64,000 nucleotides of DNA from assembly GCF_903064525.1 (NCBI RefSeq), contig NZ_LR797830.1, forward strand, positions 62,001-126,000, written 5' to 3'. Position 1 is the stretch's first letter. Each line of letters opens with the position of its first letter. Position numbers and translations under genes: made by a program. The notes under the pieces are model-generated. The model was not told where the DNA came from. It saw nothing but the letters and a program-made list of their open reading frames with translations, and did not search any database. Source of the DNA: Methylacidimicrobium sp. AP8 (GTDB lineage Bacteria; Verrucomicrobiota; Verrucomicrobiia; Methylacidiphilales; Methylacidiphilaceae). Positions 9,114 through 17,374 of this stretch are shown piece by piece.

Positions 9114-9560
9114 GCGCGACGGCCTCTCCGCCGGATTGCCCTCCCCCAGATTCTTTGGCAGGGCACGGGCCCGCGCGCGGACATCCGGAGAGAGAGAGGA
9201 GGAGGGGAAAAAGAGCATGGTTCCAAGCGCATGGGTCGAGCCGTTTGCCCTGGGAGCAGTTCTTGCTGGCGGCGGCGCCGCCGTCGATTTCCGCGGAGCC
9301 TCGTCCGGCAAGTCCACCAGCGGCGCTTCGGCGAAGAAGAAAAACTGGACGCCCCCTGCGCACAAGATTTTTGCCCAACTGCTCGCAAGCGACTCAACCG
9401 GCACCTCTCTCGCCCGAAAGCTCGTACTGGTGAGAAATGGGGGCTATGGTCGCTCTCCGCCGGAAAAACGGTCGTCGCATTGTCTTGGTTTTTAGGATTC
9501 CCGAGACAATCGCTCCCCATGCCGCATCCGACCGCCGCCGCATCGTGGCAAACTCTGGTA
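9114..9560 (+). other. Non-coding or decayed stretch between the kinase and the repeat array
   Basis: No convincing gene. Several overlapping open frames exist without family similarity or good starts. GTGAGAAATGG preceded by GAAAGCT near 9410-9441 resembles the end of the hairpin repeats at 1963 and 19108, so it may be a degenerate copy. The remainder looks like decayed sequence beside an insertion-sequence remnant. Confidence 0.4.
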
Positions 9561-9742
9561 CTAAGGCCGACAGGCTGCTAGCTCCCGCGCAATCTCCCGA
9601 ATCCCCTTGCCCTGCCGCCTCATCACCCGAATCACCATCACCGCCATCTGGTCCAACATCCGCAGCCTCCCAGCTGCCAATTTCACCCAAATGGGTCAGT
9701 TTCCCTCCGGCGATCCGGGTCAGTTTTGCATCGGCGGTGACA
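9561..9742 (-). mobile_element. IS21-like insertion sequence end with IstA start (remnant)
   Basis: Read on the minus strand, a terminus beginning TGTCACCGCCGATGCAAAAC (from 9742) carries two CTGACCC repeats, as expected for multiple transposase-binding sites at an IS21 end. It is followed by an ATG (9659) opening a frame with IRVMRRQGKGIREIARELA, the helix-turn-helix start typical of IstA. The frame stops after 33 codons (TAG at 9561-9563) and no istA body or istB follows. Remnant status is clear; the family call rests on this short motif and the repeat pattern. Confidence 0.55.
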
Positions 9743-9808
9743 CGGAAGGCGACGTCCGCAACGGGAAAGAAATCCGCCTCGGGCGCATTCGAGCAGGAGT
9801 CGGGTCAT
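9683..9808 (-). pseudogene. Truncated 5' end, fifth unit of the tandem family
   Basis: From ATG 9808 the frame reads MTRLLLECARGGFLS, identical to the start of copies 1 and 3. The match to the array ends at 9763, after the 16-bp GGGAAAGAAATCCGCC. The frame then runs into unrelated sequence and the IS21-like end, stopping after 41 codons with no export hydrophobic core. Either this is the stump of a lost copy, or it is the original downstream gene start that donated its 5' end to the array. Confidence 0.7.
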
Positions 9809-9857
9809 CGTCTTGGGCTCCTCCCACGCCAAGGGCAACGTCGCTGCCTCACCCCTT

Positions 9858-10865
9858 TCAATCACCCGAATGTCCGGAGAAGCCCGCCGCAGCGTAGATC
9901 TGCTTGGTAAGCGTGTAGACGGCATCGTGCATTTTCTGATCATGCAAGGCCCGGGCAAGGTCGTTGAGTGCATAGAGCACCTGACTTTGTGGGGAAAAGG
10001 CGATAGCGATCGGCCGGACCGGAGGAAAAATGGCGATGGCGGGCTCGAGATTGGGTCCTTTGGCAAATTGGGCGATCTCTTCCCAAAACCAGCTGGGCAT
10101 CGCGGAAAGCTTCCAAGCAGGTTTATCCGCTATAGGTACACCACCTTCTGCGAACCAAATGTCTCGTAAAACCCCGAGGAACTCCTTTGCCGACCACCAG
10201 TTCTCGAGGACCTGATGGAGCTTTTCCGGCCCCCAGCGGGTGAAGAGCTCGTAATCTTCTTTTAGTTCCCTGGCATTCTCCTCGTCGTATTGGCTTTCGG
10301 GCAGCTGGTTGGCACGAATCGCTTGCGCGTCCTGTAAATCCTGAAGCTCATAGGTGGCCTCCCGCTGCTCCGGAGTCAGATGCGCGAGCCACCAGGCGTC
10401 CCATGCGGCTTCCTCGGTATCGAGAATCTGCTCCTGTTCTTCGTCAGGGAGATCCAAAAATTGCGGGGGGACATCCTTTTGGCTTTGTCCTCGAAGCCTC
10501 AAGAGCGCATCGAGGATCGGAATGGGAAGGGTGGCGAGCTTTCGCTCCAGCTTGCGGATCTCTGTGCGGACAACGAATTTCCCCTCTTCGGTATGCCTAT
10601 CGGTGTGCGGAGTCGACCAGCGGTAGGCCTGATCCATCGCCCACCGTCCTTCGGGAGTCTGAAGGGTTTCGGCAAAGAGCTGCGGGTCGACCGTCTGCAA
10701 AAAAGAAAAGGTTGCGGGCATCCGCAAGGTGGTGAGCTTTTGGATCAAGGCTTGGGCCTCGGGAGAGAGGGGAGCGGATGGTTTGTCCTCTGCAACGGCC
10801 ACGGCGGCAGTCAACCAGAGGGAAAGAAATCCGCCTCGGGCGCATTCGAGCAGGAGTCGGGTCAT
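9858..10865 (-). CDS. Tandem-family exported protein, copy 1
   Basis: 335 residues, no recognised family. N-terminal signal peptide: charged start MTRLLLECARG, hydrophobic core FLSLWLTAAVAVA, likely cleavage AVA/ED at about 23. The mature part is helical, charged and rich in Trp (WDAWWLAHLTPEQR, ENWWSAKEFLG, MPSWFWEEIAQF). It has no cysteine after the signal and no membrane segments, so a soluble periplasmic or secreted protein is likely. The start at ATG 10865 is supported by GGAGGAG 8-9 nt upstream, inside the repeat unit. The frame is open further upstream but crosses the next copy's 3' end. Function unknown. Confidence 0.8.
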   Translation of the reverse strand: MTRLLLECARGGFLSLWLTAAVAVAEDKPSAPLSPEAQALIQKLTTLRMPATFSFLQTVDPQLFAETLQTPEGRWAMDQAYRWSTPHTDRHTEEGKFVVRTEIRKLERKLATLPIPILDALLRLRGQSQKDVPPQFLDLPDEEQEQILDTEEAAWDAWWLAHLTPEQREATYELQDLQDAQAIRANQLPESQYDEENARELKEDYELFTRWGPEKLHQVLENWWSAKEFLGVLRDIWFAEGGVPIADKPAWKLSAMPSWFWEEIAQFAKGPNLEPAIAIFPPVRPIAIAFSPQSQVLYALNDLARALHDQKMHDAVYTLTKQIYAAAGFSGHSGD

Positions 10866-11558
10866 CGTCTTGGGCTCCTCCCACGCCAAGGGCAACGTCG
10901 CTGCCTCACCCCTTTCAATCACCCGAATGTCCGGAGAAGCCCGCCGCAGCGTAGATCTGCTTGGTAAGCGTGTAGACGGCATCGTGCATTTTCTGATCAT
11001 GCAAGGCCCGGGCAAGGTCGTTGAGTGCATAGAGCACCTGACTTTGTGGGGAAAAGGCGATAGCGATCGGCCGGACCGGAGGAAAAATGGCGATGGCGGG
11101 CTCGAGATTGGGTCCTTTGGCAAATTGGGCGATCTCTTCCCAAAACCAGCTGGGCATCGCGGAAAGCTTCCAAGCAGGTTTATCCGCTATAGGTACACCA
11201 CCTTCTGCGAACCAAATGTCTCGTAAAACCCCGAGGAACTCCTTTGCCGACCACCAGTTCTCGAGGACCTGATGGAGCTTTTCCGGCCCCCAGCGGGTGA
11301 AGAGCTCGTAATCTTCTTTTAGTTCCCTGACATCATCCTCGGCGTATTGGCTTTCGGGCAGCTGGTTGGCACGAATCGCTTGCGCGTTCTGTAAATCCTG
11401 AAGCTCATAGGTGGCCTCCCGCTGCTCCGGAGTCAGATGCGCGAGCCACCAGGCGTCCCATGCGGCTTCCTCGGTATCGAGAATCTGCTCCTGTTCTTCG
11501 TCAGGGAGATCCAAAAATTGCGGGGGGACATCCTTTTGGCTTTGTCCTCGAAGCCTCA

Positions 11559-13377
11559 CCCATCTTCCGCACAATTTTGAGGATTGTTTCGGCAGATGAA
11601 GGACTTACGCAAAATAATGTAGGACGTGTAATGCGAATACAATGTGAATAACATTTGTTTGCATAAGCATCATGCTCTTGGCATATTGTAGGCATGTACG
11701 TGCAAGAGGTGCGCACTTGCCAGAGGGGCAAAGTCTACCGATCCGTTCTTGTCCGGGAGTCGTATCGGGTGGGCAAGCAGGTCAAGACGAGGATCCTGTC
11801 CAATCTGACCCGGATGCCGGTGGAGGTCCAGCAGGCGGTCCGAGCGCTGCTGCAGGGGAAGAAGCTGGTGCCCCTGGACGGACTGGAAGGGCAGGAAGCT
11901 CTGGATTACGGAGGAATCGCGGTCCTCGAGCAAGCGTGGCAGCGATTTGGACTCGATCAGGTTCTTTCCGGGGTGGGTTCGGAGCGGAAGGGGCGGCTTT
12001 TGAAAGCGATGATCTTTGGACGGATTCTCTTTCCCTCTTCCAAGCTCGCCCTTCGGGAGGAAGCAGGCGGGACGCTTTTGGCTAAGGTATGCGGGCTGGA
12101 GGAGAAGGACCTGGAAGAAGACGATCTCTACCGGGCGATGGATGGGCTCAACGGCGTTTGGAGCGGGATCGAGAAGAAGCTTTACCGGGAAGCCCAACCA
12201 GAGGGAGCGAGCTTGGTGCTCTATGACCTTTCGAGTGTCTACTTCGAGGGGACGGCCCCGAGGGGATTGGCGCAGTACGGCTACAGCCGGGATCACCGGC
12301 AAGATCGGCGGCAGGTGCTTCTTGCGGTCGCCACCGATGCCCGGGGGATCCCGATCCATGTGGAGGTCCTGCGGGGGAACCGGGCGGACAGCACGACGCT
12401 GACGGGGCTCTTGGTGACTCTCAGACGCCGACTCGGGATCCGAGAGGCTACCTTCGTCTTCGATGGCGGGATGAAGAGCCGGTGGAATCTGGAGATGCTC
12501 ACCGGCATGGAGCTTGAGTACGTGACCCGATCAACTGGGACCAAGCTCCAGGAGATCGTTCGGCGACTTCCCAAAGATCGGCAGCTCTGGCTGACGGATC
12601 GAACCCGGGTGATGGAGATCGAGCACCAAGGGGTTCGCTACGTCGTTGCCGGAGGGGAGTGGCGCGCGATGCGCGATCGGGAGCGGCGGCAGAGCCGCAT
12701 CGCCCGAGGAGAGGAAGAGCTGCGCCAGATTGCCAAGGCAACGCGCAAGGGGGCAGACCCAGTCGAGCTCGGCAGCCGGATCGGCCGGGCGCTCCAGCGG
12801 ATCCAGGCCCATAAGTACTTTCAGTATGGAGTCGACGCCAAGGGCCGGTTCTGGTGGAAGCTTGACCAAGAGCGGGTCAAAGAAGAAGAGGCGATCGACG
12901 GCTGGTATCTTTTGGAGACCAACCTCCCGTCCGCCAAGGCTTCTCCTCAGGAGGTGCTGACCCACTACAAGCGGCTCGCAGAGGTCGAGGCCGCTTTTTC
13001 AGAACTCAAGAGCTACCTCGAAGTCCGTCCGGTCTATCATTGGCGGCCCGATCGGGTCCGCAACCACGTGAGAATCTGCTTCTTGGCTTTCTGGATGAAT
13101 GCCCGCCTCAGGACCGAATGGGTGGCCAAAGGGTTTACCGAAGAGGTGCCCAAGGTGCTCCGCCGCCTTCAGGCGATCCGCTTGATCCGGCTTGCCCCAA
13201 ACGGACGGCCTTTGATCGGGTTCTTCTCCAAGATCCCCGCCGACATCAACCCACTGCTCCAAAAGCTCGACCTCCTCCCCCTCTTTGCTCGCCCGCCCAA
13301 ATGGGCCATGTAGGCAGAACGAAAAAGTCTTAACGTTCTGCTACAATCACTTGCGACACTACACAGCGGAAGTTCGG
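11559..13377 (+). mobile_element. Complete IS1634-type insertion sequence (about 1,819 bp)
   Basis: Boundaries come from comparing the interrupted copy 2 with intact copies. Host sequence AAGCCTCAAGAGCG is split with direct repeat CTCA on both sides (11555-11558 and 13378-13381). The ends form imperfect inverted repeats: left CCCATCTTCCGC, right (reverse complement) CCGAACTTCCGC. It holds one full-length transposase on the plus strand, opposite to the host gene. The 4-bp duplication is shorter than the 5-6 bp usual for this family. Confidence 0.9.
11694..13313 (+). CDS. IS1634-family DDE transposase
   Basis: 539-residue transposase with RNase H-like DDE core. Candidate catalytic residues: D178 in VLYDLSSVYFEG, D257 in FVFDGGMKSRW, and E432 in YKRLAEVEAAFSELK, the Y-R-E-K region of the IS4/IS1634 group. 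GYSRDHRQDRRQ and VLRGNRADSTTL are typical IS1634 signatures. The gene looks intact and begins 135 bp inside the element, so the IS could still be active. The insert's youth is supported by the preserved host reading frame on both sides. Confidence 0.93.
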   Translation: MYVQEVRTCQRGKVYRSVLVRESYRVGKQVKTRILSNLTRMPVEVQQAVRALLQGKKLVPLDGLEGQEALDYGGIAVLEQAWQRFGLDQVLSGVGSERKGRLLKAMIFGRILFPSSKLALREEAGGTLLAKVCGLEEKDLEEDDLYRAMDGLNGVWSGIEKKLYREAQPEGASLVLYDLSSVYFEGTAPRGLAQYGYSRDHRQDRRQVLLAVATDARGIPIHVEVLRGNRADSTTLTGLLVTLRRRLGIREATFVFDGGMKSRWNLEMLTGMELEYVTRSTGTKLQEIVRRLPKDRQLWLTDRTRVMEIEHQGVRYVVAGGEWRAMRDRERRQSRIARGEEELRQIAKATRKGADPVELGSRIGRALQRIQAHKYFQYGVDAKGRFWWKLDQERVKEEEAIDGWYLLETNLPSAKASPQEVLTHYKRLAEVEAAFSELKSYLEVRPVYHWRPDRVRNHVRICFLAFWMNARLRTEWVAKGFTEEVPKVLRRLQAIRLIRLAPNGRPLIGFFSKIPADINPLLQKLDLLPLFARPPKWAM

Positions 13378-13792
13378 CTCAAGAGCGCATCGAGGATCGG
13401 AATGGGAAGGGTGGCGAGCTTTCGCTCCAGCTTGCGGATCTCTGTGCCGATAACGAATTTCCCCTCTTCGGTATGCCTATCGGTGGGAGTCGACCAGCGG
13501 TAGGCCTGATCCATCGCCCACCGTCCTTCGGGAGTCTGAAGGCTTTCGGCAAAGAGCTGCGGGTCGACCGTCTGCAAAAAAGAAAAGGTTGCGGGCATCC
13601 GCAAGGTGGTGAGCTTTTGGATCAAGGCTTGGGCCTCGGGAGAGAGGGGAGCGGATGGTTTGTCCTCTGCAACGGCCACGGCGGCAGTCAACCAGAGGGA
13701 AAGAAGTACGCCTCGGGCGCATTCGAGCAGGAGTCGGGTCATCGTCTTGGGCTCCTCCCACGCCAAGGGCAACGTCGCTGCGGAATCCTCTT

Positions 13793-14800
13793 TCAATCAC
13801 CCGAATGTCCGGAGAAGCCCGCCGCAGCGTAGATCTGCTTGGTAAGCGTGTAGACGGCATCGTGCATTTTCTGATCATGCAAGGCCCGGGCAAGGTCGTT
13901 GAGTGCATAGAGCACCTCACTTTGTGGGGAAAAGGCGATAGCGATCGGCAGAACCGGAGGAAAAATGGCGATGGCGCGCTCGAGATTGGGTCCTTTGGCA
14001 AATTGGGCGATCTCTTCCCAAAACCAGCTGGGCATCGCGGAAAGCTTCCAAGCAGGTTTATCCGCTAAAGGTGCACCACCTTCTGCGAACCAAACGTATC
14101 GCAAAACCCCGAGGAACTCCTTTGCCGACCACCAGTTCTCGAGGACCTGATGGAGCTTTTCCGGACCCCAGCGGGTGAAGAGCTCGTAATCTTCTTTTAG
14201 TTCCCTGGCATTCTCCTCGTCGTATTGGCTTTCGGGCAGCTGTCGGGCACGAATCGCTTGCGCGTTCTGTAAATCCTGAAGCTCATAGGTGGCCTCCCGC
14301 TGCTCCGGAGTCAGATGCGCGAGCCACCAGGCGTCCCAGACGGCTTCCTCGGTATCGAGAATCTGCTCCCGCTCTTCCTCAGGGAGATCCGAAAATTGCG
14401 GGGGGACATCCTTTTCGCTTTGTCCTCGAAGCCTCAAGAGCGCATCGAGGATCGGAATGGGAAGGGTGGCGAGCTTTCGCTCCAGCTTGCGGATCTCTGT
14501 GCGGACAACGAATTTCCCCTCTTCGGTATGCCTATCGGTGTGCGGAGTCGACCAGCGGTAGGCCTGAGCCATCGCCCACCGTCCTTCGGGAGTCTGAAGG
14601 GTTTCGGCAAAGAGCTGCGGGTCGACCGTCTGCAAAAAAGAGAAGGTTGCGGGCATCCGGAGGGTGGTAAGCCTTTCGATCAAGGCTTGGGCCTCGGGAG
14701 AGAGGGGAGCGGATGGTTTGTCCTCTGCAACGGCCACGGCGGCAGTCAACCAGAGGGAAAGAAATCCGCCTCGGGCGCATTCGAGCAGGAGTCGGGTCAT
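13793..14800 (-). CDS. Tandem-family exported protein, copy 3
   Basis: 335 residues, the same chimeric start as copy 1 (MTRLLLECARG, then FLSLWLTAAVAVA/ED) and the same GGAGGAG site. It differs from copy 1 by scattered substitutions, for example QSEKDVPPQFSDLPEEEREQ for QSQKDVPPQFLDLPDEEQEQ and APLADK for VPIADK. Some of these are shared with copy 4, so the copies have exchanged segments or diverged in steps. The frame is fully open, with no frameshift. The product is likely exported; its function is unknown. Confidence 0.8.
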   Translation of the reverse strand: MTRLLLECARGGFLSLWLTAAVAVAEDKPSAPLSPEAQALIERLTTLRMPATFSFLQTVDPQLFAETLQTPEGRWAMAQAYRWSTPHTDRHTEEGKFVVRTEIRKLERKLATLPIPILDALLRLRGQSEKDVPPQFSDLPEEEREQILDTEEAVWDAWWLAHLTPEQREATYELQDLQNAQAIRARQLPESQYDEENARELKEDYELFTRWGPEKLHQVLENWWSAKEFLGVLRYVWFAEGGAPLADKPAWKLSAMPSWFWEEIAQFAKGPNLERAIAIFPPVLPIAIAFSPQSEVLYALNDLARALHDQKMHDAVYTLTKQIYAAAGFSGHSGD

Positions 14801-14849
14801 CGTCTTGGGCTCCTCCCACGCCAAGGGCAACGTCGTTGCCTCACCCCTT

Positions 14850-15857
14850 TCAATCACCCGAATGTCCGGAGAAGCCCGCCGCAGCGTAGATCTGCTTGGT
14901 AAGCGTGTAGACGGCATCGTGCATTTTCTGATCATGCAAGGCCCGGGCAAGGTCGTTGAGTGCATAGAGCACCTGACTTTGTGGGGAAATGGTGATAGCG
15001 ATCGGCCGGACCGGAGGAAAAAGGGCGATGGCGCGCTCGAGATTGGGTCCTTTGGCAAATTGGGCGATCTCTTCCCAAAACCAGCTGGGCATCGCGGAAA
15101 GCTTCCAAGCAGGTTTATCCGCTAAAGGTGCACCACCTTCTGCGAACCAAATGTCTTGTAAAACCCCGAGGAACTCCTTTGCCGACCACCAGTTCTCGAG
15201 GACCTGATGGAGCTTTTCCGGCCCCCAGCGGGTGAAGAGCTCGTGATCTTCTTTTAGTTCCCTGACATCATCCTCGGCGTATTGGCTTTCGGGCAGCTGG
15301 TTGGCACGAATCGCTTGCGCGTACCGTAAATCCTGAAGCTCATAGGTGGCCTCCCGCTGCTCCGGAGTCAGATGCGCGAGCCACCAGGCGTCCCATGCGG
15401 CTTCCTCGGTATCGAGAATCTGCTCCCGCTCTTCCTCAGGGAGATCCGAAAATTGCGGGGGGACATCCTTTTCGCTTTGTCCTCGAAGCCTCAAGAGCGC
15501 ATCGAGGATCGGAATGGGAAGGGTGGCGAGCTTTCGCTCCAGCTTGCGGATCTCTGTGCGGACAACGAATTTCCCCTCTTCGGTATGCCTATCGGTGTGC
15601 GGAGTCGACCAGCGGTAGGCCTGATCCATCGCCCACCGTCCTTCGGGAGTCTGAAGGGTTTCGGCAAAGAGCTGCGGGTCGACCGTCTGCAAAAAAGAAA
15701 AGGTTGCGGGCATCCGCAAGGTGGTGAGCTTTTGGATCAAGGCTTGGGCCTCGGGAGAGAGGGGAGCGGATGGTTTGTCCTCTGCAACGGCCACGGCGGC
15801 AGTCAACCAGAGGGAAAGAAATCCGCCAAGCCATTGGTGACGGAAAATGGTCTTCAT
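14850..15857 (-). CDS. Tandem-family exported protein, copy 4 (probable founder)
   Basis: 335 residues. It differs from the other copies in the first ten residues (MKTIFRHQWL) and in upstream sequence, then joins the common GGFLSLWLTAAVAVAED signal peptide. It lies 20 bp downstream of the EreA/ChaN-like gene, with its own AGGAG 8-12 nt before ATG 15857, so it fits a normal operon position and is probably the original gene. The mature protein has the same Trp-rich helical character as the other copies. No family recognised. Confidence 0.82.
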   Translation of the reverse strand: MKTIFRHQWLGGFLSLWLTAAVAVAEDKPSAPLSPEAQALIQKLTTLRMPATFSFLQTVDPQLFAETLQTPEGRWAMDQAYRWSTPHTDRHTEEGKFVVRTEIRKLERKLATLPIPILDALLRLRGQSEKDVPPQFSDLPEEEREQILDTEEAAWDAWWLAHLTPEQREATYELQDLRYAQAIRANQLPESQYAEDDVRELKEDHELFTRWGPEKLHQVLENWWSAKEFLGVLQDIWFAEGGAPLADKPAWKLSAMPSWFWEEIAQFAKGPNLERAIALFPPVRPIAITISPQSQVLYALNDLARALHDQKMHDAVYTLTKQIYAAAGFSGHSGD

Positions 15858-15877
15858 GGTTTCTTCTCCTTGTCCTC

Positions 15878-17317
15878 CTATGGACCTTGCGGCACCGAGC
15901 TTGCCCTGCGATTGACCGCCTCGGAAAGAGAGTGGTCGATCGGTTTTCCCGACAAGGGGTCGTAGGGCGTGCGACCCGGATCGAGCGCAATGTTCGCAGC
16001 TGCTTGCTGGTTGCGTTGGGACACAATTGCCTGCACCTGCTGGGGAGTCAAATGGGGAATGGGTGGCGCCGGTTGCCCTGGTTGCGCCGGTGGCGAAAAA
16101 TATCCCAAGCCCAGTTCGGCCAAAAAACCTTGGGGGGTGATGGCACTCTGTACAATGGCAACCGAAGGGATGTGATAGATGTTCTCCAATAGGTAGTTGA
16201 GTCCGGGATAGATCTCGTTCGGCTTGCTCGTTGTCGCAATCCGCTCATTGGGGAGGAATCCCATGTGGGAGACTCCCCCAATGACAATGGTTCGGGCGTT
16301 CGGCTTGGTGACCTGGGCCGCAAACGCGGCAATGCTCAGGTTTCGATCCTTCATTCCCCGTGGGGACGCCAAAAACCTCATCAATTCAGCGTCTGTGACT
16401 GGCCGGCTGGGGGAATTCACGATTAGGTTCCCGTTCTGGTCCAGTCCGATATTCCGGTCGAGGTCGCCTCCGATTACCTTGTATCCTGTCTTGTAGAAGT
16501 GGCGCCAGAGGCGAAACATTTGCATCTGTGCTCGGAGACCATCGATGGCCTCTGGATCCACGCCGTTCGCCATCGCGAACGCTTGCGCCGCGCTGCGGGT
16601 CAGTGAGTCAACCTTTTGAAGGATTACCGCATACCTCTTTATGAGGTTGCTGTGTTTTTTTCGATCCCGATTCCCATTCGGATCGTCCGGCGCGTACCCA
16701 GAGGCAAGCTCGGCCATGTTCTGGTAGCTCGGATCTTTCAGAAACCGGTCGAGCTGCTTCTGCTTGGCGGCGGGATACTCGAGGATCACGTTTCGGAATC
16801 CGTGGGTATAGGCTGAGTCGGCGAACCTTTCTTCGGCCTGCATCTGCTCGGGAGTGAAATGAAATTCTCCAAGGCCGACGCACTGGATGCCCGCCTTGTC
16901 GAGGGCGGCCCAATTGCTCTTGTCGGCCTGGGTGATCGGGTTTTGCCCGGGAGGCAAGGGGGAGATCGGCGCGCCGGCGGGGGCCGCGGTTTGTCCCGGG
17001 CCTGACGAAGAGCTTTGGAGAGCGGTTGCCGCGGCGGCGGCCGCCGCCGCTGTGCCCATCTGGGTGCCTATCGCCGCTCCTTCCGCAGCCGTGCTCTCGG
17101 CCGTCTGGGCCGCCGCCTGCGGCGCGGCCTGGTCGGTTCCCTCGGGATTGGCGGGAGAAGGAGCGCAGGGGTCGCCGCAGGGGGGAGCGGTCAGAGCGGC
17201 GGGGGCCTCCCCATTGGGGGCGGCTTCCGGAGGGGCGACGCAAACCTGCCCATAGCTCCTCAAGCCCCCCGCGAAGGCCAAAGGACGGTCGCCCGCAGCA
17301 GGAGGCCAGAACGGCAA
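15878..17317 (-). CDS. EreA/ChaN/TIKI-superfamily-like protein with Ala/Pro-rich leader
   Basis: Up to 479 residues. The N-terminal ~130 residues are low-complexity Ala/Pro/Gly. The remainder shows the spaced motifs of the EreA/ChaN/TIKI fold: GEFHF (150-154), VILEYP (E180), VIGGDLD (about 281-287), and IGGVSHMG (346-353). These Glu/His residues form the active or haem-binding site in relatives, which include erythromycin esterases, haem-binding ChaN and TraB/Tiki proteases; which activity applies is unclear. The only canonical start in frame is a TTG at 17317 without a good signal peptide. An ATG at 17334 in another frame encodes a signal-like MRPKAFCRSGLLLRATVLW and would join this frame after a +1 change in the C6 run at 17265-17270. 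Confidence 0.6.
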   Translation of the reverse strand: MPFWPPAAGDRPLAFAGGLRSYGQVCVAPPEAAPNGEAPAALTAPPCGDPCAPSPANPEGTDQAAPQAAAQTAESTAAEGAAIGTQMGTAAAAAAAATALQSSSSGPGQTAAPAGAPISPLPPGQNPITQADKSNWAALDKAGIQCVGLGEFHFTPEQMQAEERFADSAYTHGFRNVILEYPAAKQKQLDRFLKDPSYQNMAELASGYAPDDPNGNRDRKKHSNLIKRYAVILQKVDSLTRSAAQAFAMANGVDPEAIDGLRAQMQMFRLWRHFYKTGYKVIGGDLDRNIGLDQNGNLIVNSPSRPVTDAELMRFLASPRGMKDRNLSIAAFAAQVTKPNARTIVIGGVSHMGFLPNERIATTSKPNEIYPGLNYLLENIYHIPSVAIVQSAITPQGFLAELGLGYFSPPAQPGQPAPPIPHLTPQQVQAIVSQRNQQAAANIALDPGRTPYDPLSGKPIDHSLSEAVNRRASSVPQGP

Positions 17318-17374
17318 AAGGCCTTTGGTCTCATGGCCGGGTTGCTCCCTGGGAGGCTTGGGTTCGGAAGGATT

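Larger units (their letters stand above)
10915..13742 (-). pseudogene. Tandem-family exported protein, copy 2, split by IS1634-type element
   Basis: Remaining parts are 13742-13378 (signal peptide and first third) and 11558-10915 (the rest), separated by an IS at 11559-13377 that duplicates CTCA. Joined with one CTCA they give an open frame one codon shorter than copies 1 and 3, owing to an in-frame 3-bp deletion near 13488. The copy was therefore intact when the IS entered. Its spacer to copy 3 also differs by a few bases (GCGGAATCCTC in place of GCCTCACCCC). Confidence 0.92.
9763..15857 (-). repeat. Tandem array of 1,057-bp units, four gene copies plus a stub
   Basis: Direct repeats with a 1,057-bp period: stops at 9858, 10915, 13793 and 14850, starts at 10865, 13742, 14800 and 15857. 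Adjacent copies are nearly identical at nucleotide level. Copy 2 is split by an IS of about 1.8 kb, which accounts for its longer spacing. Copies 1-3 share a 5' end and 49-50 bp spacer with a GGAGGAG ribosome-binding site; copy 4 has a different 5' end. The stretch is visibly more AT-rich than its neighbours. Confidence 0.95.

Noticed and set aside
9858-11123. 421-aa version of tandem copy 1, starting MPKDPISS
   Set aside because: The extra 86 residues read through the 3' end of the neighbouring copy in another frame; the 335-aa start has the ribosome-binding site and signal peptide.
9763-15857. CRISPR-like array
   Set aside because: The repeats are 1,057-bp coding units, not short repeats with spacers, and no cas genes are present.
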